Below are positions 18,126-27,225 of a stretch of DNA of 64,000 nt, one piece after another; the stretch's first letter is position 1, and the number at the start of each line of letters is the position of its first letter. Position numbers and translations under genes: made by a program. Origin of the DNA: Herbaspirillum sp. ASV7 (GTDB taxonomy: Bacteria > Pseudomonadota > Gammaproteobacteria > Burkholderiales > Burkholderiaceae_D); contig NZ_JAELUH010000012.1 of the NCBI RefSeq assembly GCF_016429215.1, positions 1 to 64,000 on the forward strand. Direction: 5' to 3'. Under the pieces are notes generated by a model that was not told where the DNA came from, ran no database searches, and saw nothing but the letters and a program-made list of their open reading frames with translations.

Positions 18126-21100
18126 TTAGAAGTAGCGTAAGTCTAACGTAAAAGGAAACTCGATAGACGGCCGCGCAGGCGTGACCTGCCATTTTCCCGG
18201 GGTATGGTTGGTGCGGAAATAGCGCGCCAGGCGGCGACTTTCCGCTTCGAAGGCATTGACCGGGAAGGTCTCGTAGTTGCGTCCGCCCGGATGCACCACG
18301 TGGTACTGGCATCCGCCCAGGCTGCGCCCGTTCCAGGTATCGACCAGGTCGAAGGTCAGCGGCGTATCCACGGGAATGGTCGGATGCAGCGCCGACGGCG
18401 GCTGCCAGGCGCGGTAGCGGATGCCGGCCACGAACTGGCCGACCGTGCCGGTGGGCTGCAGCGGCACCGCCACACCATTGCAGGTAAGCACATAGCGGTC
18501 GGAGGCCATGCCACCGATCTTGACCTGCAGGCGCTCCAGCGACGAATCCACGTAGCGCGCCGTGCCACCACCGGTACTTTCCTCGCCCAGTACATGCCAG
18601 GGTTCCAGGGCGGTGCGCAACTCGATCTGCATGCCCTTGACGGCGTAGTCACCGATCTTGGGGCAACGGAATTCCATGTGCGGCGCAAACCATTCGGCGC
18701 GCATCGGATAGCCGGCCTCGTTCATGTCGGCCATGACGTCGGCGAAATCCTGCTCGATGAAATGCGGCAACAGGAAGCGGTCATGCAACTCCGTACCCCA
18801 GCGCACCAGCCGCGCCGGCTTGTATGGATCCTTCCAGAAGCGCGCCACCAGGCCGCGCAACAGCAGTTGCTGGGTCAGGCTCATGCGGGCATGCGGCGGC
18901 ATCTCGAAGGCGCGCAATTCCAGGAGGCCCAGGCGACCGGTGGCGCTGTCGGGCGAATACATCTTGTCGATGCAGAATTCAGCCCGGTGGGTGTTGCCGG
19001 TGACGTCGATCAAGAGGTTGCGCAGTAGCCGGTCCACCAGCCAGGGTGGGCAATCCCCCTTGGCGACCTGCTTGTCCATCTCGGTAAAGGCCAGCTCGAT
19101 CTCCACCGTCGAATCATTGCGCGCCTCATCGATGCGCGGTGCCTGCGAGGTGGGGCCGATGAACATGCCCGAGAACAGGTAGGACAGCGACGGATGGTTG
19201 TGCCAGTACGAGATCAGGCTGCGCAACAAGTCGGGCCGGCGCAGGAAGGGCGAGTCGCTGGTGGTGATGCCACCCAGCACCATGTGGTTGCCGCCGCCAG
19301 TGCCGGAATGGTGGCCGTCGAGCATGAACTTCTCGGTGGTCAGGCGCGAAGCGCGGGCGGCGTCGTAGAGGTGGGTGGTCTGCTCCACCAGCTCGCTCCA
19401 GTTGTTGGCCGGCTGGATGTTGACTTCGATCACGCCCGGGTCTGGCGTGACGCTGAACTTGCGCAGGCGCGGGTCGTGGGGCGGCTCGTAGCCCTCCAGC
19501 AGCACCGGCTGCTTCAACTCCTCGGCCACTGCCTCGATGGCGGCCACCAGTTCCAGGTAGTGCTCCAGCTGCGACAGCGGCGGCATGAACAGGTAGAACA
19601 CGCCATTGCGCACCTCCGCGCACAGGGCCGTGCGGGTGATCCAGTTGGCCGACTCGAACTCGCCCGGCGGCATGGCCGAGGCACTGGTCGACGTTGATGC
19701 AGGGCCGGTGCCGGTGACACCAGCCTCGGCGGCGCGGGTGGGCGCCAGGCGCACCTTGGGCTCCTGCGGCCTGCCCAGCTGGCGCCGGATCTCGGCAGCG
19801 CTGGGCAAGGGACGGAAGGCCTGCGAGGGATCAGCCGGGTGCACCGCCGGATACTCGCCCTCCTTCACCCACGGCAGCGAATCCAGCGGCAGGCGATAAC
19901 CCAGCGGCGAGTCACCAGGATACAGGTAGCAACGCTCGCTGCGCAGGAACCAGGCCCCGCTCTGCCAGCCGTTGCCATCATCGCGGCGCGCCAGCGGCAG
20001 CACGTGCCCCACCGAACTCTGCAAACCCTGCGTGAAGACACGCATGAGGCGCTCGCGCTCCTGCTTGTCGTCCACGCGCGAGTCGAAGGGATCGACATTG
20101 CCCGGCAGGCGACGCTCGCGCCACATGTAGTAGAACACGTCCTCGTAGGCCGGGAAGACGTTCTTGCCGTCGACCTGCAGGCGTTGCGCCACGCGGTGCA
20201 GGAAGTGACTGGTGACGATGCGGTCGGTGACGTTGGGCCGGGTCTCGTCACCGATCAAGGCCGGATTGAGCCAGATCGGCTCGCCATCGCGACGCCAGTA
20301 GCAATTGAGCGCCCAGCGCGGCAACTGCTCGCCCGGATACCACTTGCCCTGGCCGAAATGCGGCAAGCCCTGGGCCGCATACTTGTCGCGCATGCGATGG
20401 TAGAGGTCGGCCGCCAGCGGCTTCTTGGTCGGCCCCATGGCGGCGGTGTTCCATTCGGGCTCGTCGGGATGGTCCAGCGAGACGAAGGTCGGCTCGCCGC
20501 CCATGGTCAGGCGCACATCATGGGCGGCCAGGTCGGCATCGATGGCGTGACCGAGTTTTTCGATGGCGCTCCATTGCTCCTCGGTGTAGGGCTTGGTCAC
20601 GCGCGGCGCTTCCCAGATGCGCTTGACCGACATCAAGTGCTCGAACTCCACTTCGCAGGGATCGACCAGGCCACTGACGGGCGCGGCCGAAGCCGGTTCC
20701 GGCGTGCAAGACAGCGGGATATGCCCTTCCCCGGCAAACAGGCCCGAGGTCGGATCCAGACCGACCCAGCCGGCGCCGGGCAGGTAGACCTCGCACCAGG
20801 CGTGCAGATCGGTGAAGTCGGCCTCCGGGCCGGAGGGGCCATCCAGCGATTTCTGGTCGGCCGTCAGCTGGATCAGGTAGCCGGACACGAAACGCGCCGC
20901 CAGCCCCAGGTGGCGCAGCAGCTGCACCAGCAACCAGGACGAGTCACGGCAGGAACCGGACTGCAGTTCCAGGGTTTCTTCCGGCGTCTGCACGCCCGGC
21001 TCCATGCGGATGGTGTAGCCGATGTGCGAGGCCAGCTTCTGGTTCAGCGCCACCAGGAAGTTGGCACTGCCGACCTTCTCGCGCGAAATGCCGTCGAGGA

Positions 21101-21488
21101 ATTTCTTGAACAGCGGCGACAGCGGCAGCTTCTGCCGGTATGGCATCAGTTCGTTCTGCAAGTCCTCGGCATACTCGAAGGGAAATTGCTCGGCATAGGG
21201 TTCGAGGAAGAAATCGAAGGGATTGATGACCGACATCTCGGCCACCAGGTCCACCTCGATCCTGAATTCGGTGGTTTTCTCCGGGAAGACCAGGCGCGCC
21301 AGGTAGTTCGATTCCGGGTCCTGCTGCCAGTTGATGAAATGCGGCTCGGGCAGTACGCGCAGCGAATAGCTCAGGATGCGGGTGCGGCTATGTGGGGCGG
21401 GACGCAGGCGGATGACCTGTGGTCCCAGGTTGATGGCATGGTCGTACTTGTAAGAAGTGACATGGTTCAGGGCCACGTGGATCGACAT
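18126..21488 (-). CDS. Transglutaminase-like / DUF2126 protein
   Basis: An 1120-residue cytoplasmic protein and probable first gene of the minus-strand operon. The N-terminal part (1-290) is a transglutaminase N-domain plus core with catalytic C180 (LQSGSCRDSSW), H229 (TDLHAWCEVY) and D245 (WVGLDPTSG). The remaining about 800 residues are DUF2126, which from memory is placed among glutamine-synthetase-like carboxylate-amine ligases; conserved blocks include MGGEPTFVSLDHPDEPEWN, LDGHHSGTGGGNHMVLGG and HPGGRNYETFPVNAFEAESRR. A Pro/Ala/Thr-rich insert lies near 585-610. The combination of a possible ligase and a possible amidase in one chain suggests one half makes a bond the other half can break. 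An AAGGAATTCC ribosome-binding site supports the start. Confidence 0.9.
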   Translation of the reverse strand: MSIHVALNHVTSYKYDHAINLGPQVIRLRPAPHSRTRILSYSLRVLPEPHFINWQQDPESNYLARLVFPEKTTEFRIEVDLVAEMSVINPFDFFLEPYAEQFPFEYAEDLQNELMPYRQKLPLSPLFKKFLDGISREKVGSANFLVALNQKLASHIGYTIRMEPGVQTPEETLELQSGSCRDSSWLLVQLLRHLGLAARFVSGYLIQLTADQKSLDGPSGPEADFTDLHAWCEVYLPGAGWVGLDPTSGLFAGEGHIPLSCTPEPASAAPVSGLVDPCEVEFEHLMSVKRIWEAPRVTKPYTEEQWSAIEKLGHAIDADLAAHDVRLTMGGEPTFVSLDHPDEPEWNTAAMGPTKKPLAADLYHRMRDKYAAQGLPHFGQGKWYPGEQLPRWALNCYWRRDGEPIWLNPALIGDETRPNVTDRIVTSHFLHRVAQRLQVDGKNVFPAYEDVFYYMWRERRLPGNVDPFDSRVDDKQERERLMRVFTQGLQSSVGHVLPLARRDDGNGWQSGAWFLRSERCYLYPGDSPLGYRLPLDSLPWVKEGEYPAVHPADPSQAFRPLPSAAEIRRQLGRPQEPKVRLAPTRAAEAGVTGTGPASTSTSASAMPPGEFESANWITRTALCAEVRNGVFYLFMPPLSQLEHYLELVAAIEAVAEELKQPVLLEGYEPPHDPRLRKFSVTPDPGVIEVNIQPANNWSELVEQTTHLYDAARASRLTTEKFMLDGHHSGTGGGNHMVLGGITTSDSPFLRRPDLLRSLISYWHNHPSLSYLFSGMFIGPTSQAPRIDEARNDSTVEIELAFTEMDKQVAKGDCPPWLVDRLLRNLLIDVTGNTHRAEFCIDKMYSPDSATGRLGLLELRAFEMPPHARMSLTQQLLLRGLVARFWKDPYKPARLVRWGTELHDRFLLPHFIEQDFADVMADMNEAGYPMRAEWFAPHMEFRCPKIGDYAVKGMQIELRTALEPWHVLGEESTGGGTARYVDSSLERLQVKIGGMASDRYVLTCNGVAVPLQPTGTVGQFVAGIRYRAWQPPSALHPTIPVDTPLTFDLVDTWNGRSLGGCQYHVVHPGGRNYETFPVNAFEAESRRLARYFRTNHTPGKWQVTPARPSIEFPFTLDLRYF

Positions 21489-21688
21489 GGAATTCCTTTA
21501 CGACAAGCAAATGGACAAGCCGGGGCTCGGGTTGTTGGCGACATGCACACGCCTGGCTGCTGAGGCGACATGCATACCTTGTTTTTCTTACCGCCTTATT
21601 ACTTTCCTGACTTTCATGGGGGGCGACGGGAACCGGTCTGTTAGTTTTCGGGACTGCACACGCACACACAGGCGCATCACCATCACGC

Positions 21689-22915
21689 TTACCTGTGATG
21701 CATATTAATGAAATCCCGCAGGCGCGGATAGATCTCGTTGTCCCAGCGGCGACCGTTGAAGACACCATAATGTCCCACCGCCGTCTGAACATGGTGCATG
21801 CGCATGTAGGGCCGGATGCTGCTGCACATTTCCTGTGCGGCCACGGTCTGGCCGACGGCGCAGATGTCGTCCTTCTCGCCCTCGATGGTAAAGAGCGCGG
21901 TGCGTTTGATGGCGCGCGGATTGACCACCTGCTCGCCATAAGTCAGCCGGCCCAGCGGCAGCGCATGTTCCTGAAAGACCGTGCGCACGGTTTCGAGGTA
22001 GAACTCGGCCGGCAGGTCTGCCATGGCGAAATATTCCTCGTAGAAATCCTTGATCTGCAAGGCCTGCGCCTCTTCGCCCTCGACCAGATGGTGATAGAGC
22101 TTGCGGAAGGCATCCACGTGGCGGTTCAGGTTCATGTTCATGAACGCCCCCAGCTGCACGAAGCCCGGATAGACGCGTCGTCCGGCGCCCCGATGCCGCG
22201 CCGGCACGGTGCTGATCATGTTCTTCTCGAACCAGCCGATGGGCTTGCTCTTGGCCAGGGCATTGACAGCAGTGGGATTGACCCGGGTGTCGAGCGGGCC
22301 GGCCATCAGGGTCATGGTGCGCGGCTGCGCCGGATGGCCGTCCTCGGCCATGATGGCTGCGGCCGTGAGCGCAGCCACGGTGGGCTGGCAGACCGCCAGC
22401 AGGTGCGCCCCCGGCCCCAGCACGCCAAGGAAGTCGATGACGTGGGAAACGTATTCATCCAGGCCGAAGCGACCATGCTCCAGGGCAATGTCGCGGGCGT
22501 TGCGCCAGTCGGTGATGTAGACGTCGTGGTCGCGCAGCAGGGTCTTGACGGTGCCGCGCAGCAAGGTGGCGAAGTGGCCCGACATCGGCGCCACCACCAA
22601 TACCTTGGGCTGGACCAGCGCACTATCCTTGCGAAAATGCAGCAGGCTACAGAAGGGCGTGGCGCTGATGACCTCTTCCTGCACCGAAACCGTGCGTCCG
22701 CCTTCCTCCACGGTGGGGATGCCGAACGGGGGCCGGGAATGGGTCAGCTGGGTACGCGCAAAGACCTCGCAGGCCGAGGCCATCTTGCGGACATAGGGAT
22801 TGACCGGCATGCCGGGCCAGGTGGTACCCAGTACCGGCGCCATCATCCGGGCGCAGGCGCGCAGCGGGTCGGTGGCATCGGCGTAGTTCTGGTAGAGCTG
22901 ATAGGTATTGATCAT
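21689..22915 (-). CDS. phaZ: Intracellular polyhydroxyalkanoate depolymerase
   Basis: PhaZ hydrolyses stored polyhydroxybutyrate granules in the cytoplasm, releasing monomers when carbon runs short. The chosen start gives 408 residues beginning MINTYQLYQNYADATDPLR, the typical N-terminus. The enzyme is an alpha/beta hydrolase of the PhaZ1 type in which Cys replaces Ser as nucleophile; here C176 sits in HLLAVCQPTVAAL, and the later Asp (IEGEKDDICAVGQT) and His (TAVGHYGVFNGRRW) complete the triad. The frame is open 77 codons upstream, but those residues are unlike the family. The gene follows the transglutaminase operon upstream on the same strand with a 200-base gap. Confidence 0.93.
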   Translation of the reverse strand: MINTYQLYQNYADATDPLRACARMMAPVLGTTWPGMPVNPYVRKMASACEVFARTQLTHSRPPFGIPTVEEGGRTVSVQEEVISATPFCSLLHFRKDSALVQPKVLVVAPMSGHFATLLRGTVKTLLRDHDVYITDWRNARDIALEHGRFGLDEYVSHVIDFLGVLGPGAHLLAVCQPTVAALTAAAIMAEDGHPAQPRTMTLMAGPLDTRVNPTAVNALAKSKPIGWFEKNMISTVPARHRGAGRRVYPGFVQLGAFMNMNLNRHVDAFRKLYHHLVEGEEAQALQIKDFYEEYFAMADLPAEFYLETVRTVFQEHALPLGRLTYGEQVVNPRAIKRTALFTIEGEKDDICAVGQTVAAQEMCSSIRPYMRMHHVQTAVGHYGVFNGRRWDNEIYPRLRDFINMHHR

Positions 22916-23205
22916 GAGAACGCCGCCCTTGGATTGTCTCTTTGTCTGTCGCTCGCCCTCCTTCGATGCAATTGTCGTGCCACTGAACAGCCGTTTTGCG
23001 CCACGCAGGACGGCATTTGTGGCCCGGCGGAAACACGCGCACGGCTCCTCGCATAGCTGGCACAAGCTTTGCAAGCAAGGAAAGCGACGCCGACATTGCG
23101 GCGTTGCCCGGCCCTGATGCGCAGACAGGGCCGGCGACCGTGACACCGCCGCTTGCGCGGCGGCGTGCCCAAAGTCAACCTGTACAAAACGGATAAAGGA
23201 CTGAC

Positions 23206-23862
23206 ATGCCTAAGACGACTTTGCGCATCACCAGCAAGAACTACTCTTCGTGGTCCCTGCGCGGCTGGCTCATGGCCAAGTTCGCGGGACTCTCCTTCGA
23301 GGAAGACATCGTGCCGCCGGACGATCCGACGGCGCGCGCAGAGATCCTGCTCCTGTCCTCCTCCATCCTGGTACCCAGCCTCCATCATGGCGACGTACTG
23401 GTATGGGATACGCTGGCCATTGCCGAATATCTCAACGAAATCCGCCCCGGTGCCAAGCTGCTGCCGGCCGACCTCGCTGCCCGCGCGCATTGCCGCTCGG
23501 TGTGCGGCGAAATGCATTCGGGTTTCTCGGCCCTGCGCGCGGCGCTGCCGATGAACCTGAAAGCGCACTTTCCCAACTTCAAGGTCTGGTCGCGTGCCGA
23601 AGCCGACATCGTGCGCATCACCACCATCTGGAGGGAATGCCTGGCCAAGTACGGCGGCCCCTTCCTCTTCGGTGAACAGCGCACCATGGCTGATGCCATG
23701 TATGCCCCGGTGGTCACGCGCTTCATGACCTATGACGTCAAGCTCGACCCCGTCTGCACCGCCTACGCCAAGCGCATCATGGCCATGCCCGAGATGCAGC
23801 AGTGGATCACCGCGGCCAAGAAGGAGCCGGAGGATATCGATGAGCTGGACGTAGAGTTCTAG
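23206..23862 (+). CDS. Glutathione S-transferase family protein
   Basis: A 218-residue cytosolic GST. The N-terminal thioredoxin-like domain starts TLRITSKNYSSWSLRGWLMAKFAG, with Ser residues in the position used to activate glutathione, and includes VPSLHHGDVLVWDTLAIAEYLNE, the cis-proline and SNAIL-like glutathione site. The C-terminal helical domain runs from about residue 90. The family conjugates or reduces electrophiles using glutathione; the actual substrate is unknown. An AAAGGA ribosome-binding site precedes the start, and a Rho-independent terminator follows directly, so it is probably transcribed alone, divergently from phaZ. Confidence 0.9.
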   Translation: MPKTTLRITSKNYSSWSLRGWLMAKFAGLSFEEDIVPPDDPTARAEILLLSSSILVPSLHHGDVLVWDTLAIAEYLNEIRPGAKLLPADLAARAHCRSVCGEMHSGFSALRAALPMNLKAHFPNFKVWSRAEADIVRITTIWRECLAKYGGPFLFGEQRTMADAMYAPVVTRFMTYDVKLDPVCTAYAKRIMAMPEMQQWITAAKKEPEDIDELDVEF

Positions 23863-23886
23863 GGCGCAGCAGCGCGCCCGTTTTTT
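23862..23886 (+). terminator. Rho-independent terminator of the GST gene
   Basis: The stem GGGCGC/GCGCCC (23862-23867 and 23874-23879) is followed by G and six T. It begins in the GST stop codon region and separates this gene from the cupin gene. Confidence 0.75.
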
Positions 23887-23929
23887 GTCGCAGGCCGCAT
23901 GCGGGTCACCCGCAGAAAGGATGGATGTG

Positions 23930-24370
23930 ATGAATACCGTAGCTGAAAGCGTCTTGGCAGCCAATCGTTTCTCCCATGTCAGCGAAGGCGATACGCCCTA
24001 TGAAACGGGCGGCCTGCGTGACTTCTTCCTGTACCGCGACCTCGGCATTGCCGCGGCCACCGGTGGCCAGGTGGTGGCGCAGCTGGTCAAGGCCAACATG
24101 GCGCCGGAGGCGGGAACCGGGTGGCACCGGCACGAGGCCAACTTCCACATCGTCATCATGCTGAAAGGCTGGGCGCGCTTCATGTACGAGCAGGAAGTCA
24201 CCCTCGTCAAGGCCGGCGACTGCGTGCACCAGCGCCCGGGGATCGTACATTTCCTCTTCGATTATTCGCCGGACATGGAATACCTGGAGATCGTCAGCCC
24301 GGCCGACTTCAAGACCATCGACATGCCCGCCCCCTGCGACGTACCGCCGCCCACACCCTGGAACAACTGA
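23930..24370 (+). CDS. Cupin-domain protein
   Basis: This 146-residue protein is a single cupin barrel. The metal-binding motif 1 is visible as GTGWHRHEANFHIVIMLKG, with two His spaced by one residue and a further His, and motif 2 as DCVHQRPGIVHFLFDYS. Cupins bind Fe, Mn or Zn and include dioxygenases, isomerases and sensors; the role here is unknown. An AGAAAGG ribosome-binding site ends nine bases before this ATG; the alternative ATG nine bases upstream would abut it. The gene sits just before the ATP-grasp gene with a 220-base gap that shows no gene and probably holds that operon's promoter. Confidence 0.85.
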   Translation: MNTVAESVLAANRFSHVSEGDTPYETGGLRDFFLYRDLGIAAATGGQVVAQLVKANMAPEAGTGWHRHEANFHIVIMLKGWARFMYEQEVTLVKAGDCVHQRPGIVHFLFDYSPDMEYLEIVSPADFKTIDMPAPCDVPPPTPWNN

Positions 24371-24591
24371 GCCCCCAGCGGGTCGGTGCCACAAGGGTAG
24401 CGGCCCGCAAGAAAAGCGATCAACACCATGCGATTTTCCCCTGTCCAAAAATTAAGTCCTCTGTTAGTCTTCAATCGTGCGTACCGGCTGTAGCGCACAC
24501 CAGCATTAGCTTTGCGGTATCCCTCGCCTCTGTTTTCGTTACAACCCATTTAGAAAGATTCCCACTCCGTGCGGGAACACGAAGCAAATCT

Positions 24592-26019
24592 ATGGCACAT
24601 TTTTTCGATGAGATGTATTCAGGAGGCGCAAGCAGCGAAGACCGTCAGGTGCGTCAGCACTATGCAGAATTCGCCAGCTGGCTGTCGGCGCAATCGCCCG
24701 AGACCATCGCCCGCAAACGTGCCGAGTCAGACCTGATCTTCCGCCGCGTCGGCATCACCTTCGCGGTCTACGGCAACGATGCAGGCACGGAACGCCTGAT
24801 CCCCTTCGACATCATCCCGCGCATCATCCACAAGGCCGAATGGGCCAAGCTGGAAGCGGGACTGGTCCAGCGCGTCAAGGCGCTCAACATGTTCATCCAC
24901 GACATCTACCACGAGCAGAAGATCGTCAAGGCCGGCATCATCCCGCCCGAGCAGATCTTCCAGAACGCGCAGTACCGGCGCGAGATGCAGGATGTCAACG
25001 TGGTCAACGACATCTATGCCCACATCGCCGGGGTCGATATCGTGCGCGCCGGCGAGGGTGAGTTCTACGTGCTGGAAGACAACCTGCGCGTGCCCTCCGG
25101 CGTGTCCTACATGCTGGAGAACCGCAAGATGATGATGCGGCTCTTCCCGGATCTCTTTACACGTCACAAGATCGCCCCGGTCGACCACTATCCCGACCTG
25201 CTGCTGGACAATCTGCGCTCGGTGGCGCCGGCCGGCGTGACCGATCCGACGGTGGTGGTAATGACCCCGGGCATGTACAACTCGGCCTACTTCGAGCATG
25301 CCTTCCTGGCCCAGCAGATGGGCGTGGAGCTGGTCGAGGGGCAGGACCTGTTCGTCAAGGACAACGTGGTCTACATGCGCACCACGCGCGGCCCCAAGCG
25401 GGTCGACGTGATCTATCGCCGCATCGACGACGACTTCCTCGATCCGCTGGCCTTCCGTCCCGATTCGGCCCTAGGCGTGCCGGGCCTGCTGCAGGCCTAT
25501 CGCGCCGGCAAGGTCACGCTGACCAATGCCATCGGCACCGGCGTGGCCGACGACAAGTCGATCTATCCGTATGTACCGGACATGGTGCGCTTCTATCTCT
25601 CGGAAGATCCCATCCTCAACAACGTGCCGACCTACCAGTGCCGCAAGAAGGAAGACCTCTCCTACACCCTGGCCAACCTGGAAAAGCTGGTGGTCAAGGA
25701 AGTCCACGGCGCCGGCGGCTACGGCATGCTGGTCGGTCCGGCCTCGACCAAGCAGGAGATCGAGGATTTCCGTGCCCGCGTCATCGCCAAGCCCGACGGC
25801 TACATCGCCCAGCCCACGCTGGCCCTCTCGGTGTGCCCGACCTATGTGGAGTCCGGCATCGCGCCGCGCCACCTGGATCTGCGCCCCTTCGTGCTGTCGG
25901 GCAAGCAGGTCACCATGGTCAAGGGCGGCCTGACGCGCGTGGCCTTGAAGGAAGGCTCGCTGGTGGTGAATTCGTCGCAAGGCGGCGGCACCAAGGACAC
26001 CTGGATTCTGGAGAAATAA
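24592..26019 (+). CDS. Circularly permuted ATP-grasp protein (DUF404/DUF407)
   Basis: A 475-residue cytoplasmic ATP-grasp of the permuted type, predicted to join a carboxyl group to an amine at the cost of ATP. Conserved blocks include RIIHKAEWAKLEAGLVQRVKALNMFIHDIYHEQKI, EDNLRVPSGVSYMLENR, VYMRTTRGPKRVDVIYRRIDDDFLDP, VVKEVHGAGGYGMLVGP, and a C-terminal LVVNSSQGGGTKDTWIL. The start MAHFFDEMYSGG is the family N-terminus; the frame is open upstream across the cupin gene but in an unrelated phase of sequence. It is the unfused relative of the ATP-grasp half of the 833-residue protein on the opposite strand. The alpha-E gene follows after three bases. Confidence 0.92.
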   Translation: MAHFFDEMYSGGASSEDRQVRQHYAEFASWLSAQSPETIARKRAESDLIFRRVGITFAVYGNDAGTERLIPFDIIPRIIHKAEWAKLEAGLVQRVKALNMFIHDIYHEQKIVKAGIIPPEQIFQNAQYRREMQDVNVVNDIYAHIAGVDIVRAGEGEFYVLEDNLRVPSGVSYMLENRKMMMRLFPDLFTRHKIAPVDHYPDLLLDNLRSVAPAGVTDPTVVVMTPGMYNSAYFEHAFLAQQMGVELVEGQDLFVKDNVVYMRTTRGPKRVDVIYRRIDDDFLDPLAFRPDSALGVPGLLQAYRAGKVTLTNAIGTGVADDKSIYPYVPDMVRFYLSEDPILNNVPTYQCRKKEDLSYTLANLEKLVVKEVHGAGGYGMLVGPASTKQEIEDFRARVIAKPDGYIAQPTLALSVCPTYVESGIAPRHLDLRPFVLSGKQVTMVKGGLTRVALKEGSLVVNSSQGGGTKDTWILEK

Positions 26020-26022
26020 GTC

Positions 26023-27027
26023 ATGCTCAGCCGTACCGCCGATCACCTCTTCTGGATGGCCCGCTACACCGAGCGTGCCGAAAACACCGCCCGCATGCTC
26101 GACGTGCATGTGCAGACCGCGCTGCTGCCGCAATCGACCGACGACGCCGAGCAGGGCTGGCGCGCCGTGTTGGGCATCTCCGAACTGCTCTATGGCTACA
26201 ACCAGAAATACGACAAGCTCACGCAGAAGGACGTCATCGACTTCATGGTGCGTGACCCCAACAATCCCTCGTCGATCGCCTCCTGCCTGCGCCAGGCACG
26301 CGAGAATGCGCGCGCCGTGCGCGGGGCGCTGACCACGGAAGCCTGGGAGATCCAGAACGCCACCTGGATCAAGATGCAGTCCTACCTGCAGACCAATGCG
26401 CTGGAGCAGAATCCGTCGGAGTTCTTCGAATGGGTCAAGCACCGCTCGCATCTCTCGCGGGGCGTGACCATCGGCACCATGCTGGAGGACGAGGCCTTCC
26501 ACTTCATCCGCCTGGGCACCTTCCTGGAGCGGGCCGACAACACGGCGCGCATCATCGACGTCAAGTTCCACGGCGCCAAGGAAACCCCGTCGCAGAAACA
26601 GAACGGGCAGTCTCAATCGCAAACGCAATCGCAAAGCCAGTCGGCCCGCGACGAGGTTGGCCAGATCGATTTCTACTACTGGGCCGCGATCCTGCGCTCG
26701 GTGTCGGGCTTCGAGATCTACCGCAAGGTCTATCGCGACGTCATCACGCCCGAGCGCGTGGCCGAGCTGCTGATCCTGCGCGCGGACATGCCGCGTTCGC
26801 TGGCGGCCTGCATGGGCAATGTGCTGTCGAACCTGCATCATGTGCGCAACGATGTCTCGGCCGACACCGAACGCTTTGCCGGCAAGCTGCACGCGGACCT
26901 GAAGTTCGCCCGCATCGAGGAGATCCTGGAGGCCGGCTTGCACGACTACCTCACGGTGTTCCTGGAGCGCATCTTCGAACTGGGCAACCGCATCAGCCGG
27001 GACTTCCTGGTACCGCTGGCGGCCTGA
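26023..27027 (+). CDS. Alpha-E domain protein (DUF403)
   Basis: A 334-residue all-helical protein of the alpha-E family starting MLSRTADHLFWMARYTERAENTARML, the family signature. Alpha-E proteins have no assigned activity and nearly always accompany permuted ATP-grasp proteins, as here with three bases between the genes. An unusual Gln/Ser-rich stretch (GQSQSQTQSQSQS, about residues 193-207) interrupts the domain just before DEVGQIDFYYWAAILRSV; the C-terminal fused relative lacks it. A 12-base-pair perfect hairpin follows the stop codon and precedes the protease gene. Confidence 0.9.
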   Translation: MLSRTADHLFWMARYTERAENTARMLDVHVQTALLPQSTDDAEQGWRAVLGISELLYGYNQKYDKLTQKDVIDFMVRDPNNPSSIASCLRQARENARAVRGALTTEAWEIQNATWIKMQSYLQTNALEQNPSEFFEWVKHRSHLSRGVTIGTMLEDEAFHFIRLGTFLERADNTARIIDVKFHGAKETPSQKQNGQSQSQTQSQSQSARDEVGQIDFYYWAAILRSVSGFEIYRKVYRDVITPERVAELLILRADMPRSLAACMGNVLSNLHHVRNDVSADTERFAGKLHADLKFARIEEILEAGLHDYLTVFLERIFELGNRISRDFLVPLAA

Positions 27028-27031
27028 GCCC

Positions 27032-27057
27032 GGTGCCGGACCCTCGGGTCCGGCACC
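27032..27057 (+). terminator. Perfect 12-bp hairpin after the alpha-E gene
   Basis: GGTGCCGGACCC pairs perfectly with GGGTCCGGCACC across two bases. There is no T run after it, so it is not a standard Rho-independent terminator; it may protect the 3' end of the ATP-grasp/alpha-E message or partly stop transcription before the Anbu gene. A weak promoter candidate (TTGCGG at 27165, TAGAAT at 27186) could supply the next gene. Confidence 0.45.
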
Positions 27058-27225
27058 CTTCCTGGAAAATAATTTATAACATTCGCCGCCGCCCCGGCGG
27101 TTCAGGAAAGCCGCGAACCTGCCGTAACTGTAGATGCAACGCCACAGTGGACCCCGCGCGCAACTTGCGGCACCGGGGCATACGGTAGAATCCGGCTTTA
27201 CGTTTCCAAGTTCCAAGATTTCATC

